Positions 52,883-62,592 of a stretch of DNA of 64,000 nt are shown here, piece by piece. A program made the position numbers and the translations under genes. Location: contig NZ_JABAIV010000012.1 of assembly GCF_013003915.1 (NCBI RefSeq), positions 1 through 64,000 on the forward strand, in the 5' to 3' direction. This stretch comes from Telluria aromaticivorans. GTDB taxonomy: Bacteria; Pseudomonadota; Gammaproteobacteria; Burkholderiales; Burkholderiaceae_D. The first letter of the stretch is position 1. Every line of letters starts with the position of its first letter. Under the pieces are notes generated by a model. That model was given only the letters and a program-made list of their open reading frames with translations. It searched no databases and had not been told where the DNA came from.

Positions 52883-53998
52883 ATGAGCATGCTCTTCTCC
52901 CCAGTCACCCTGGGACCCCTGCAACTGTCCAACCGCATCGCCATCGCCCCGATGTGCCAGTACTCGGCAGTTGGCGGCCTCGCCACCGACTGGCACATGA
53001 TCCACCTCGGCGGCCTGGCACTTTCCGGCGCCGGCCTCCTGATCATCGAAGCCACCGCCGTCACGCCGGAAGGACGCATTTCACCCGACGACCTGGGCCT
53101 GTGGTCCGACGCCCATGCCGAAGCGCTGGCGCCGGTGATCCGCGCCATGCGCAGCCACTCGCCCATCAAAATCGCCATCCAGCTCGCCCATGCCGGGCGC
53201 AAGGCGTCCAGCGAGGTGCCGTGGGAAGGCGGCGCGAATATCCCGCCGCACCAGGAGCGCGGCTGGCAGACCGTCGCGCCTTCGAACCTGCCGCATGCCG
53301 ACGGCGAAACCGTGCCGCTGGCGCTGGATGAAGCAGGGCTGGCGCGTGTGAAGGAAGGCTTCGTGGCTGCGGCGCACCGCGCCCATGCGCTGGACCTCGA
53401 CGCCATCGAGCTGCACGGCGCCCACGGCTACCTGCTGCACCAGTTCCTGTCGCCGCTGGCGAACCAGCGCCAGGATGCCTATGGTGGCTCGCTGGAAAAC
53501 CGCATGCGCTTCCCGCTCGAGGTATTCGAGGCCGTGCGCGCCGCCGTGCCGAAGGACATGGCGGTGGGCATGCGCATCTCGGCCACCGATTGGGTCGAAG
53601 GAGGCTGGGAGATCGAACAGAGCCTGCGCTTTGCAGGCGAGCTGCAGGCGCGCGGCTGCGACTTCATGCACGTGTCCAGCGGCGGGCTGTCGCCGCGCCA
53701 GGAAATTCCGCTTGGGCCGGGCTACCAGGTGGCTTTTGCGGAGCGCATCAAGCGCGAGACGGGGGTGCCGACGATTGGCGTGGGGCTGATTACCGAGGCG
53801 CAGCAGGCCGAGGACATCCTTCAGCAGGGGCAGGCCGACGTGATCGGGCTGGCGCGCGCGATGCTGTACGACCCGCGCTGGGCGTGGCATGCGGCGGCGG
53901 AGCTGGGGGAGCAGGTGTTCGCGCCCCCGCAGTATTGGCGTTCGCAGCCGCGCGAGCACAAACATCTGTTTGGAACGACCAGGCTGGGGCAGCGCTGA
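52883..53998 (+). CDS. old yellow enzyme family NADH:flavin oxidoreductase (YqjM/XenA-like)
   Basis: 371 residues, FMN TIM-barrel. IAIAPMCQYSA has the Cys that marks the YqjM class. IQLAHAGRKAS, ELHGAHGYLLHQFLSPLANQR with the His pair that binds substrate, YGGSLENRMRFPLEV, and GVGLITEAQQAEDIL with GLARAMLYDPRWAWHAA for phosphate binding are all present. It reduces activated C=C bonds; the physiological substrate is unknown. No operon partner is seen. Confidence 0.93.
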   Translation: MSMLFSPVTLGPLQLSNRIAIAPMCQYSAVGGLATDWHMIHLGGLALSGAGLLIIEATAVTPEGRISPDDLGLWSDAHAEALAPVIRAMRSHSPIKIAIQLAHAGRKASSEVPWEGGANIPPHQERGWQTVAPSNLPHADGETVPLALDEAGLARVKEGFVAAAHRAHALDLDAIELHGAHGYLLHQFLSPLANQRQDAYGGSLENRMRFPLEVFEAVRAAVPKDMAVGMRISATDWVEGGWEIEQSLRFAGELQARGCDFMHVSSGGLSPRQEIPLGPGYQVAFAERIKRETGVPTIGVGLITEAQQAEDILQQGQADVIGLARAMLYDPRWAWHAAAELGEQVFAPPQYWRSQPREHKHLFGTTRLGQR

Positions 53999-54107
53999 TG
54001 TAGGGTGGCCGGCTTCGCCGGCCGCGCGTTCACATCCTGCATGCGTCGCGGCGGAGCGATGCAAGTGGGGATTTTGCAGGGTGGGCAGGGGACCTGCCCA
54101 CCCTACG
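53999..54107. repeat. intergenic repeat family B, copy 5
   Basis: TGTAGGGTGGCCGGCTTCGC at the left follows the oxidoreductase stop directly. The right end is GGGTGGGCAGG and CCTGCCCACCCTACG (to 54107). The centre is not shared with other copies. It lies between convergent genes and may act as a terminator for both. Confidence 0.8.
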
Positions 54108-54120
54108 GGTCGCGTCTGAG

Positions 54121-55302
54121 TTACAGCAGGTTATCCAGCAGATCCGGCCCGAACACTTCGCGGTGCAAACGCGCTGCCGGGGCGCCGGCTGCCAGGAGCG
54201 CATGCCACTGCGCCTGCATGAAGGGCAGGGGGCCGCACATATAGACATTGGTCTCGGTGCGTGGCCACGATGGAAGGCGGGCGAGGTCCATCTTCCCGGG
54301 CAGGGCGCCGTCGCCTTCTTCATGGAAGCTCACCACCACCAGGTGCGGCATGCGCGCCCGTGCTGCGGCGACGTCACGCTGGTGCGGGTGATTCGCCGCA
54401 TTGCGCGCGGCGTGGGCGAAGATCACGCGGCGTTCCGGGTTGACCATGGCGATGCGGTTCAGGGCCGCGATCATCGGCGTGATGCCGACGCCGGCCGAGA
54501 GCAGCACCACCGGCTCGTCCGATTCGGTATCGGGCAGGAAGTCGCCGAACGGGTGGGTCACGTGCAGCAGGTCGTCGACGTTCACATTATCGTGCAGCCA
54601 GGTCGATACCTCGCCGGCGGGCAGGGCACTGTCGCCATCCTCGCGCTTGACCGAAATCCGCAGGCTGTCCTTGCCAGGGGCATCCGACAAACTGTACTGG
54701 CGCAGCTGGCGGCGGCCATCGTTGAAGTCGACGGCCACGCTGACGTACTGACCGGCCCGGAACGGCGGCAAGGCCCCATCGACCGGCGCAAAGCGGATCG
54801 AAGCGACGTTATCGCTTTCGCGTACGACGTCCAGCACGCGCATCGGGCGCGTCTCGCCCGGCTGCACGCCGGCGTCGGCATACATCTTCGCTTCCGCATC
54901 GACCAACAGGGTCGCCAGCGAGGTATAGGCTTCTTCCCATGCCTTGAGCAGCGGCTCGGTGGCGGCATCGCCCAGGATCGACTTGATCGCGCCGAGCAGG
55001 TGGTGGCCGACGATCGGGTAGTGCTCGGCGCGGATGCCCACCGAGGCGTGCTTGTGCACGATGCGGCTCACGACCGGACCGAGCGCCCCTGCGTTGCCGA
55101 TGTTGGCGGCATACGCGAACACGGCCGAGGCCAGCGACTGCTGCTGCGCGCCATTCGCCTGGTTGCCCATGTTGAACAGCCGGGTCAGCTCCGGGTGCGC
55201 CGCGAACATGCTGCGGTAGAACTCGGTGGTGATGGCCAGGCCATGCTCGCGCAGCACCGGAACGGAGGCGTCGATATAGGGGCGGGAAGCGGTCGAGATC
55301 AT
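54121..55302 (-). CDS. hmp: flavohaemoglobin, nitric oxide dioxygenase
   Basis: 393 residues. The globin domain (1-140) has Tyr29 and Gln53 on the distal side and the proximal His85 in IVHKHASVGI, exactly at the E. coli Hmp positions. The FAD domain carries RQYSLSDAP. The NAD domain has VLLSAGVGITPMIAAL and ends VYMCGPLPFMQAQ. It converts NO and O2 to nitrate using NADH. Two NsrR-like palindromes upstream (55316 and 55398) indicate repression relieved by NO. Confidence 0.97.
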   Translation of the reverse strand: MISTASRPYIDASVPVLREHGLAITTEFYRSMFAAHPELTRLFNMGNQANGAQQQSLASAVFAYAANIGNAGALGPVVSRIVHKHASVGIRAEHYPIVGHHLLGAIKSILGDAATEPLLKAWEEAYTSLATLLVDAEAKMYADAGVQPGETRPMRVLDVVRESDNVASIRFAPVDGALPPFRAGQYVSVAVDFNDGRRQLRQYSLSDAPGKDSLRISVKREDGDSALPAGEVSTWLHDNVNVDDLLHVTHPFGDFLPDTESDEPVVLLSAGVGITPMIAALNRIAMVNPERRVIFAHAARNAANHPHQRDVAAARARMPHLVVVSFHEEGDGALPGKMDLARLPSWPRTETNVYMCGPLPFMQAQWHALLAAGAPAARLHREVFGPDLLDNLL

Positions 55303-55315
55303 GATGTTTTCCTTA

Positions 55316-55338
55316 TTGATGCATTATTTATGCATGTT
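55316..55338 (-). promoter_or_regulatory. NsrR-like operator, proximal to hmp
   Basis: TTGATGCAT, five bases, ATGCATGTT: an inverted repeat of the NsrR type (AAGATGCAT-N5-ATGCATCTT), 13 bp upstream of the hmp start codon. Confidence 0.75.
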
Positions 55339-55397
55339 TAAAGCTAAAAAAAGGGTCCGGGCGGTGGGTAATTCGTGCGGACACAGCCATTTTATCA

Positions 55398-55420
55398 AAG
55401 ATGCAGAAAATATGCATCTT
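55398..55420. promoter_or_regulatory. NsrR-like operator, distal, between hmp and the permease gene
   Basis: AAGATGCAG, five bases, ATGCATCTT. It is embedded in a longer palindrome (55396-55422, ten-base arms) and is nearly the textbook NsrR site. It could control hmp and, 38 bp from the -10 box at 55458, also the permease. Confidence 0.85.
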
Positions 55421-55457
55421 TGATTAAACTATTTTTCGGTGATAACAAAACAACCCC

Positions 55458-55463
55458 TATAAT
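55458..55463 (+). promoter_or_regulatory. -10 box of the permease promoter
   Basis: A perfect TATAAT 66 bp before the GTG start. The -35 position (TTCGGT, 55435-55440) is poor. Confidence 0.55.
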
Positions 55464-55528
55464 CGCAGGCTTTGATTGGCGCTTGCTCTTGCGCCGTCGA
55501 CCTTGCCAACCGCACCAAAGGACTTGCC

Positions 55529-56998
55529 GTGAATCTGACCCTGGGCCAAAAGCTGATCCGCACGAAACCCGCTGGACGTCATCATGACGACAGCGACGGC
55601 ACGAGCGACGGCGGCCTGCAGCGGTCGCTCGGCCTGTTCCCGCTGACGATGATCGGCGTCGGCGCCACCATCGGCACCGGCATTTTCTTCACGATGGCCG
55701 AAGCGGTGCCCAAGGCCGGCCCGGCGGTGATTCTCTCCTTTTTGCTGGCGGCCCTGACCGCCGGCCTGACCGCGCTGTGCTATGCCGAGCTGGCCGGGCG
55801 CGTGCCTGCCGCCGGTTCGTCTTACTCGTTCGCCTATGCGACCGTCGGCGAGTTTGCCGCCTTCATCGTGGCGGCCTGCCTGCTGCTCGAATACGGCCTG
55901 GCCGGCAGTGCTGTCGCGATCGGCTGGTCCGATTACCTGAACAACTTCCTGGTCAACGCCTTCGGGTGGGAGATCCCGGCCCATTTGCGGTCCCCGATGT
56001 TCGTGTCCGAACACCATAACGTCCATTTCACCCCAGGGAATTTCAACCTGCCGCCGGTGCTGCTGGTGATCATGTGCTGCATCCTGCTGGTGCGCGGCAC
56101 CAAGGAATCGGCCACCACCAATGCCGTCATGGTGCTGATCAAGCTGGCAATCCTGATCTTCTTCTCGGTGATCGCCCTGACCGGTTTCAATGCCGCCAAC
56201 TTCACGCCCTTCTTCAACCCGGACCCGGGCACCGGCTTCGTCGGCACCGCCGGCGTGACCGCGGCCGCGGCCACCGTGTTCTTCTCCTTCATCGGCCTGG
56301 ACACCATCGCCACCGCCGGCGAAGAGGTGAACAACCCGCGCCGCAACGTGCCGATCGGGATCCTGGCGGCTCTCCTGATCGTGACCGTGTTCTACCTGCT
56401 GGTGGCCGTCGCCGCAGTCGGTGCGCAGCCTGCCGCGATGTTCGCGGGCCAGGAAGCCGGCCTGTCGGTGATCCTGCAGAACGTGACCGGCCAGGCCTGG
56501 CCGGCGCTGGTGCTATCGGCCGGCGCGGTGGTATCGGTGTCCTCGGTGACCCTGGTGACGATCTACGGCCAGACCCGCATCCTGTATGCGATCAGCCGCG
56601 ACGGCCTGATCCCGAAGACCTTCCAGAAGGTGAACAAGCGCACCCTGGCCCCGACCGCCAACACCGTGATCGTCTGCGTGGCGGTAGGCCTGGTGGCCGG
56701 CCTGGTCGATGCGACCTTCTTGTGGGACATGGTGAGCATGGGCACGCTGACCGCCTTCATCGTGGTCTCGATCGCGGTCCCGGTGATCCGCGCCAAGCAG
56801 GGCGCCGGCGAGCCGGGCAGCTTCCGCGTGCCTTTCGGTCCCTATGTGATCCCGGGCCTGTCGGTGCTCGCCTGCCTGTACATCATGAAGGATTTGTCGG
56901 CGACCACCTTCCGGATGTTCTTCATCTGGATGGCGGTGGCGGTGGCCACCTATTTCCTGTACAGCGTGCGCCATAGCCGCCTGAACAAGGCGTCCTAA
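55529..56998 (+). CDS. APC superfamily cationic amino acid transporter (CAT-type permease)
   Basis: 489 residues from a GTG at 55529, chosen because AAAGGA lies upstream and because the first helix needs the preceding NLTLGQKLIRTKPAGRHHDD. Twelve to thirteen helices are predicted. GVGATIGTGIFFTM is the substrate-binding TM1 break of the APC fold, with FIGLDTIATAGEEVNNPRRNVPIGI as the CAT signature. Likely substrates are arginine or lysine, which fits the AST operon nearby, but specificity is inference. The CAT-fold acyltransferase gene begins one base after its stop. Confidence 0.88.
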   Translation: MNLTLGQKLIRTKPAGRHHDDSDGTSDGGLQRSLGLFPLTMIGVGATIGTGIFFTMAEAVPKAGPAVILSFLLAALTAGLTALCYAELAGRVPAAGSSYSFAYATVGEFAAFIVAACLLLEYGLAGSAVAIGWSDYLNNFLVNAFGWEIPAHLRSPMFVSEHHNVHFTPGNFNLPPVLLVIMCCILLVRGTKESATTNAVMVLIKLAILIFFSVIALTGFNAANFTPFFNPDPGTGFVGTAGVTAAAATVFFSFIGLDTIATAGEEVNNPRRNVPIGILAALLIVTVFYLLVAVAAVGAQPAAMFAGQEAGLSVILQNVTGQAWPALVLSAGAVVSVSSVTLVTIYGQTRILYAISRDGLIPKTFQKVNKRTLAPTANTVIVCVAVGLVAGLVDATFLWDMVSMGTLTAFIVVSIAVPVIRAKQGAGEPGSFRVPFGPYVIPGLSVLACLYIMKDLSATTFRMFFIWMAVAVATYFLYSVRHSRLNKAS

Positions 56999-56999
56999 G

Positions 57000-57638
57000 T
57001 TGGAGAGTTTCGAGCGGCGGCGCGACCGCTTCAACCTGTTCGACGGCATGGACAGCGCGGCGGTCAACCTGTGCTTCCCGCTCGAGCTGCCGGACTTCCG
57101 GCCCTGGTGCAAGCAGCAGGGCCTGGCCCCTTTCCACGTGCTGCTGTGCGCGGTGCTGCGCTCGGTGCTGAAGATCGAGAATTTCCGCTGGCGCCTGCTC
57201 GACGGCGAAGTATTCCGCATCGACCGCCTGCGGCCCTCGTTCACGGTGGTGAACCACCACAATGACCTGAATTTCGCCCAGTTCGCCTGGACCGACGACC
57301 TGCGCGAATTCGTCACGCGCGGCATCGCGGCGCGCGAGGAAGCGGGCGCCATGACGGAACTGAACGCCACCTACCGCACCATGTCGGCGCGCGAGGCAAA
57401 GGAGCAGGTCTTTGTCACCTGCATCCCCTGGCTCGCGTTCACCTCGATCCAGCATCCGAGCATATCGCTGGCGCATCCGGATATCCCCTCGTTCGCATGG
57501 GGTAAGTTCCGGGATGCCGGCGGCGGGCGCCTGGAGCTGCCGTTCTCGGTGCAGGCCCACCACGGCTTCGTCGACGGCTTCCACATCCACCAGCTGGCGC
57601 AGCAGGTGGCGGCGGAGCTGGAAGCGATGATGGCTTGA
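57000..57638 (+). CDS. chloramphenicol acetyltransferase-fold protein (CatA-like)
   Basis: 212 residues from a TTG at 57000, one base after the permease stop. This start is preferred over the ATG at 57048 because ESFERRRDRFNLFDGMD matches the CAT family N-terminus. The catalytic motif is AHHGFVDGFHIHQL with His188 and Asp192, as in CatA (HHxxxDG). CATs are trimers acetylating chloramphenicol, but many chromosomal members act on unknown acceptors. Tight coupling to an amino acid permease suggests a metabolic rather than a resistance role (inference). Confidence 0.8.
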   Translation: MESFERRRDRFNLFDGMDSAAVNLCFPLELPDFRPWCKQQGLAPFHVLLCAVLRSVLKIENFRWRLLDGEVFRIDRLRPSFTVVNHHNDLNFAQFAWTDDLREFVTRGIAAREEAGAMTELNATYRTMSAREAKEQVFVTCIPWLAFTSIQHPSISLAHPDIPSFAWGKFRDAGGGRLELPFSVQAHHGFVDGFHIHQLAQQVAAELEAMMA

Positions 57639-57645
57639 CCCGACG

Positions 57646-58263
57646 TCAAGCCTCCAGCACTGCCTTCAGCCGTACCAGCGCTTCGCCCCAGGCCTTGCGA
57701 TAGCCATCCGCCGCGGCGCGGTTCTGCAGGCGCTCGATCGTGACCGTCACCGTGCACTTGTCCGCTACCGGCGTGAATTTCACTTCCAGCGGCGTGGGCA
57801 TGCCCAGCTCCGGGTCTTCCCACAGCATGCGCACGTTCTTTCCCGGCGTCGCCTTGCGGATGGTGGCGGCATTTCCGTCCGCGTTGGTCCAGCGCCCGCC
57901 CGGGACCAGCTCGATCTGGTTGCTCGGGCCGAACCACCGGTCCAGTTGCGCCGGCTCGGCAAACGCCGCATAGCAGGCCTGCGCATCGGCCTTGACGCTC
58001 TTGGTGGCGCAGATCGAATAGCCGGTGAGCTTGCCGTCCTTTTCCAACTGGCCGCGCGCGCGCTCGTACTCGTTGGAGATGGTGGCGACCCACCACATGT
58101 CGATCTTCAGCTCGCCGTACAACCAGGCGTTGATGCCGCGCCGGCCGAGCGCCGGTCCACCCTTCTCGTCGATGCGGCCGAACCACTCGGCGAGCGTGGC
58201 GCCGGTGGCCTTGTGCGCAGTTGCGTCGCTGATGTCGTGGTCTGCCTGCAGCGTGATCTTCAT
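57646..58263 (-). CDS. SRPBCC/AHSA1-domain protein with N-terminal helical domain
   Basis: 205 residues from the ATG at 58263, with AGGAGA upstream. The N-terminal part (about 1-65: ATGATLAEWFGRIDEKGG, then GINAWLYGELKIDMWWVATISNEYERARG) is a small helical domain often found alone or fused to AHSA1 proteins, similar in pattern to DUF4287. The C-terminal part (SVKADAQACYAAFAEPAQLDRWF to the final helix KAWGEALVRLKAVLE) is a START/SRPBCC ligand-binding fold. The ligand is unknown. It is convergent with the CAT-like gene. Confidence 0.8.
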   Translation of the reverse strand: MKITLQADHDISDATAHKATGATLAEWFGRIDEKGGPALGRRGINAWLYGELKIDMWWVATISNEYERARGQLEKDGKLTGYSICATKSVKADAQACYAAFAEPAQLDRWFGPSNQIELVPGGRWTNADGNAATIRKATPGKNVRMLWEDPELGMPTPLEVKFTPVADKCTVTVTIERLQNRAAADGYRKAWGEALVRLKAVLEA

Positions 58264-58330
58264 GGGCTCTCCTGATGGCATCCCCGATGGGACGGATGCG
58301 GGGAATCATAGCATTCTGATTCCTCCAAGA

Positions 58331-58363
58331 AAAAAGCCACGCAGGCTCGCGCCCGCGTGGCTT
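58331..58363 (-). terminator. intrinsic terminator of the S46 peptidase gene
   Basis: AAAGCCACGC (58333-58342) pairs with GCGTGGCTTT (58354-58363). Read on the minus strand it is followed by T residues. A second GC hairpin (GTGGCGCCC with GGGCGCCAC, 58369-58389) lies between it and the stop codon. Confidence 0.85.
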
Positions 58364-58397
58364 TCCAGGTGGCGCCCTCGGGGCGCCACGTCAACGC

Positions 58398-60557
<2,160 letters not shown>

Positions 60558-60704
60558 TCGCGTCAGTCTTTTAGGGAAGGGAACACTCTTGGGGCTCCAT
60601 GAGCATCCAAGAGTATCGGTAATACATATCCCTAACGTCAACCACTATTTCGACTGCGCAAATCAAATGTTTTCCAAGGGAAAAACTACGCTGGCGCCGG
60701 GTAT

Positions 60705-61982
60705 TTACAACTGGGCTTTCACCAGCGATGCCAGGCCGGTCGTCACGCGCTGCCACCATGGGCGTTCGCGGAATGCTTCCGCCGTTACCTGCTTGGCCAG
60801 GCGCCAGTCGGCTTCGAAAATGGCTTCCTGCTGGCGCGCGAAGACCGGGTCCAGCACGTTCAGGTTGGCTTCGTCGTTGATGCTGAACGAGCGGTTGTCG
60901 AAATTGGTGGAACCGACCGACACCAGCAGCGAATCGACGATCAGCCCTTTCACGTGGTACATGGTGGGCTGGTATTCGGCGAGCTTGACGCCGGCGGCCA
61001 GCAGCTCGGGCCAGCGCTCGCGCGAGGCAGCCTTGACCAGGTCGGAATCGATGTACTTGCCCGGCATGATGATGCGCACCCGCACCCCGCGCTTTGCCGC
61101 TTCCATCAGGGTGCGAATGGTCAGGTCGTCGGGCACGAAATAGGCGGCCGACAGGTCGATCGTTTTGCGTGCCGAGGTAATGGCCATCAGGTACATCAGG
61201 TGCATCGATTCGCTGCCGCCGGTCGGCGAGCTGGAGAACATCTGGGCCGGCATGCTGCCGACCGGTTTCAGTGCCGGGAAATAATCGGCGCCGTCGAGCA
61301 CGGTGCCCGTGGCCTTGAGCCAGTTGTCGTTGAACACAGCCTGCATCTGGCCGACGGCCGGGCCCTCGATGCGGAAATGGGTATCGCGCCAGTGCTTCTC
61401 GTCCTGGGCATTGCCGCGCCACTGGTCGGCGATGCCGACCCCGCCGGTAAAGCCGATCTTGCCGTCGATGACGAGCAGCTTGCGGTGGGTGCGGTTGTTC
61501 AGGCGCGCCAGTTTCCACCAGACCGGCTTGTGGTAGCGCTGCACCATGACGCCGGCGGCTTTCAGCGCATCGATCTGCGGCAGATCCATCTTCATGCTGC
61601 CCATGAAATCGAGCATCAGGTGCACCTTCACGCCGGCGCGTGCGCGTTCGGCCAGGGCATCGGAAAATTCCTTGCCGATCGACTCGGACCAGTAGATATA
61701 GGTTTCAAACGTAATGGTTTTTTCGGCGGAGCGGATCGCCGCCAGCATGGACGGAAAGATCTGGTCGCCATTGAGCAGGGTCTCGACCTTGTTGCCCTCC
61801 ACGATGGGCGGCCCGAGCAGCACGCCAAGCGAACGGCGGAACTGGGCATCATTCGTGTCATAGCGGTGGGTGAGGCGGGTTTCGATCTGCTTTTCACCAG
61901 GCATGAAATTCAATGCCAGCACACCCAGCACGAGGCTGGCGGCGCAGGAGATCAGGACTATCCAGAAAATTTTTGCGGTCAT
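60705..61982 (-). CDS. phospholipase D-type cardiolipin synthase-like protein
   Basis: 425 residues from the ATG at 61982. One N-terminal membrane helix (about 5-25) is followed by two HKD domains: THRKLLVIDGKIGFTGGVGIADQW and MYHVKGLIVDSLLVSVGSTNFDNRSF. Cardiolipin synthases of the ClsB/ClsC kind share this layout. The C-terminus is normal. A terminator precedes it, so it has its own promoter. Confidence 0.9.
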   Translation of the reverse strand: MTAKIFWIVLISCAASLVLGVLALNFMPGEKQIETRLTHRYDTNDAQFRRSLGVLLGPPIVEGNKVETLLNGDQIFPSMLAAIRSAEKTITFETYIYWSESIGKEFSDALAERARAGVKVHLMLDFMGSMKMDLPQIDALKAAGVMVQRYHKPVWWKLARLNNRTHRKLLVIDGKIGFTGGVGIADQWRGNAQDEKHWRDTHFRIEGPAVGQMQAVFNDNWLKATGTVLDGADYFPALKPVGSMPAQMFSSSPTGGSESMHLMYLMAITSARKTIDLSAAYFVPDDLTIRTLMEAAKRGVRVRIIMPGKYIDSDLVKAASRERWPELLAAGVKLAEYQPTMYHVKGLIVDSLLVSVGSTNFDNRSFSINDEANLNVLDPVFARQQEAIFEADWRLAKQVTAEAFRERPWWQRVTTGLASLVKAQL

Positions 61983-62000
61983 ATCGACTCTGAGACGTAA

Positions 62001-62029
62001 AAAAACCAACGCGTGAAGCGTTGGTTTTT
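62001..62029 (-). terminator. bidirectional intrinsic terminator downstream of the GlsB-type gene
   Basis: A perfect 12-bp stem, AAAAACCAACGC (62001-62012) with GCGTTGGTTTTT (62018-62029), closes a GTGAA loop. The T-run on the minus strand terminates the GlsB-like gene. Confidence 0.93.
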
Positions 62030-62053
62030 AGTAAGGGCTATCCACTAGTTCTA

Positions 62054-62323
62054 TTAACGAACGCGGCCACGACGCAGCAGGTTCACAATAGCCAGCAGGA
62101 CGACAGCGCCCAGGAACGAGACCAGCAGCGACGAGACGCTGAAGTCGTCGGAATTAATGGTGCCCGAGCCGAACAGCGGCGACAGGAGCCAGCCGCCCAG
62201 GAAGGCGCCGACGATACCAACCACGACGTTCAAAATCATGCCCTGCTCTGCATCAGTCTTCATGACCATGCTGGCGAGCCAACCGAGAATACCACCGACG
62301 ACGATCCAAATGATAAATAACAT
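62054..62323 (-). CDS. GlsB/YeaQ/YmgE family stress-response membrane protein
   Basis: 89 residues, three short hydrophobic helices. MLFIIWIVVGGILGWLASMVMKTDAEQGMILNVVVGIVGAFLGGWL is the family pattern (transglycosylase-associated protein). The ATG has a strong GGAGGT ribosome-binding site. Members are induced in stationary phase or by acid and salt; the mechanism is unknown. It is divergent from the glycine-zipper protein. Confidence 0.93.
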   Translation of the reverse strand: MLFIIWIVVGGILGWLASMVMKTDAEQGMILNVVVGIVGAFLGGWLLSPLFGSGTINSDDFSVSSLLVSFLGAVVLLAIVNLLRRGRVR

Positions 62324-62592
62324 GGCTTACCTCCTTCAAAGTGAGAAAACATACCCCCAGGTCCGTTTATTGCCGTGACCATGTTGACAAGTTTAGGCAC
62401 CGGCCCCCATCGGGTCGGTGCGGCAACGAACGTTAGACGGCGAATCGCCATCGCCGTTCTTCAATTCTAAAAACAACCGGCTAGGGTGCGTCAGCGAACA
62501 GAAGAGGGGGCTTGTGCGGAATATGGTTGTACTACTTGCAAGACATTCATTGTTTGCACGACCACGCACTTGAACCTTTGAAAGGATTCGCC

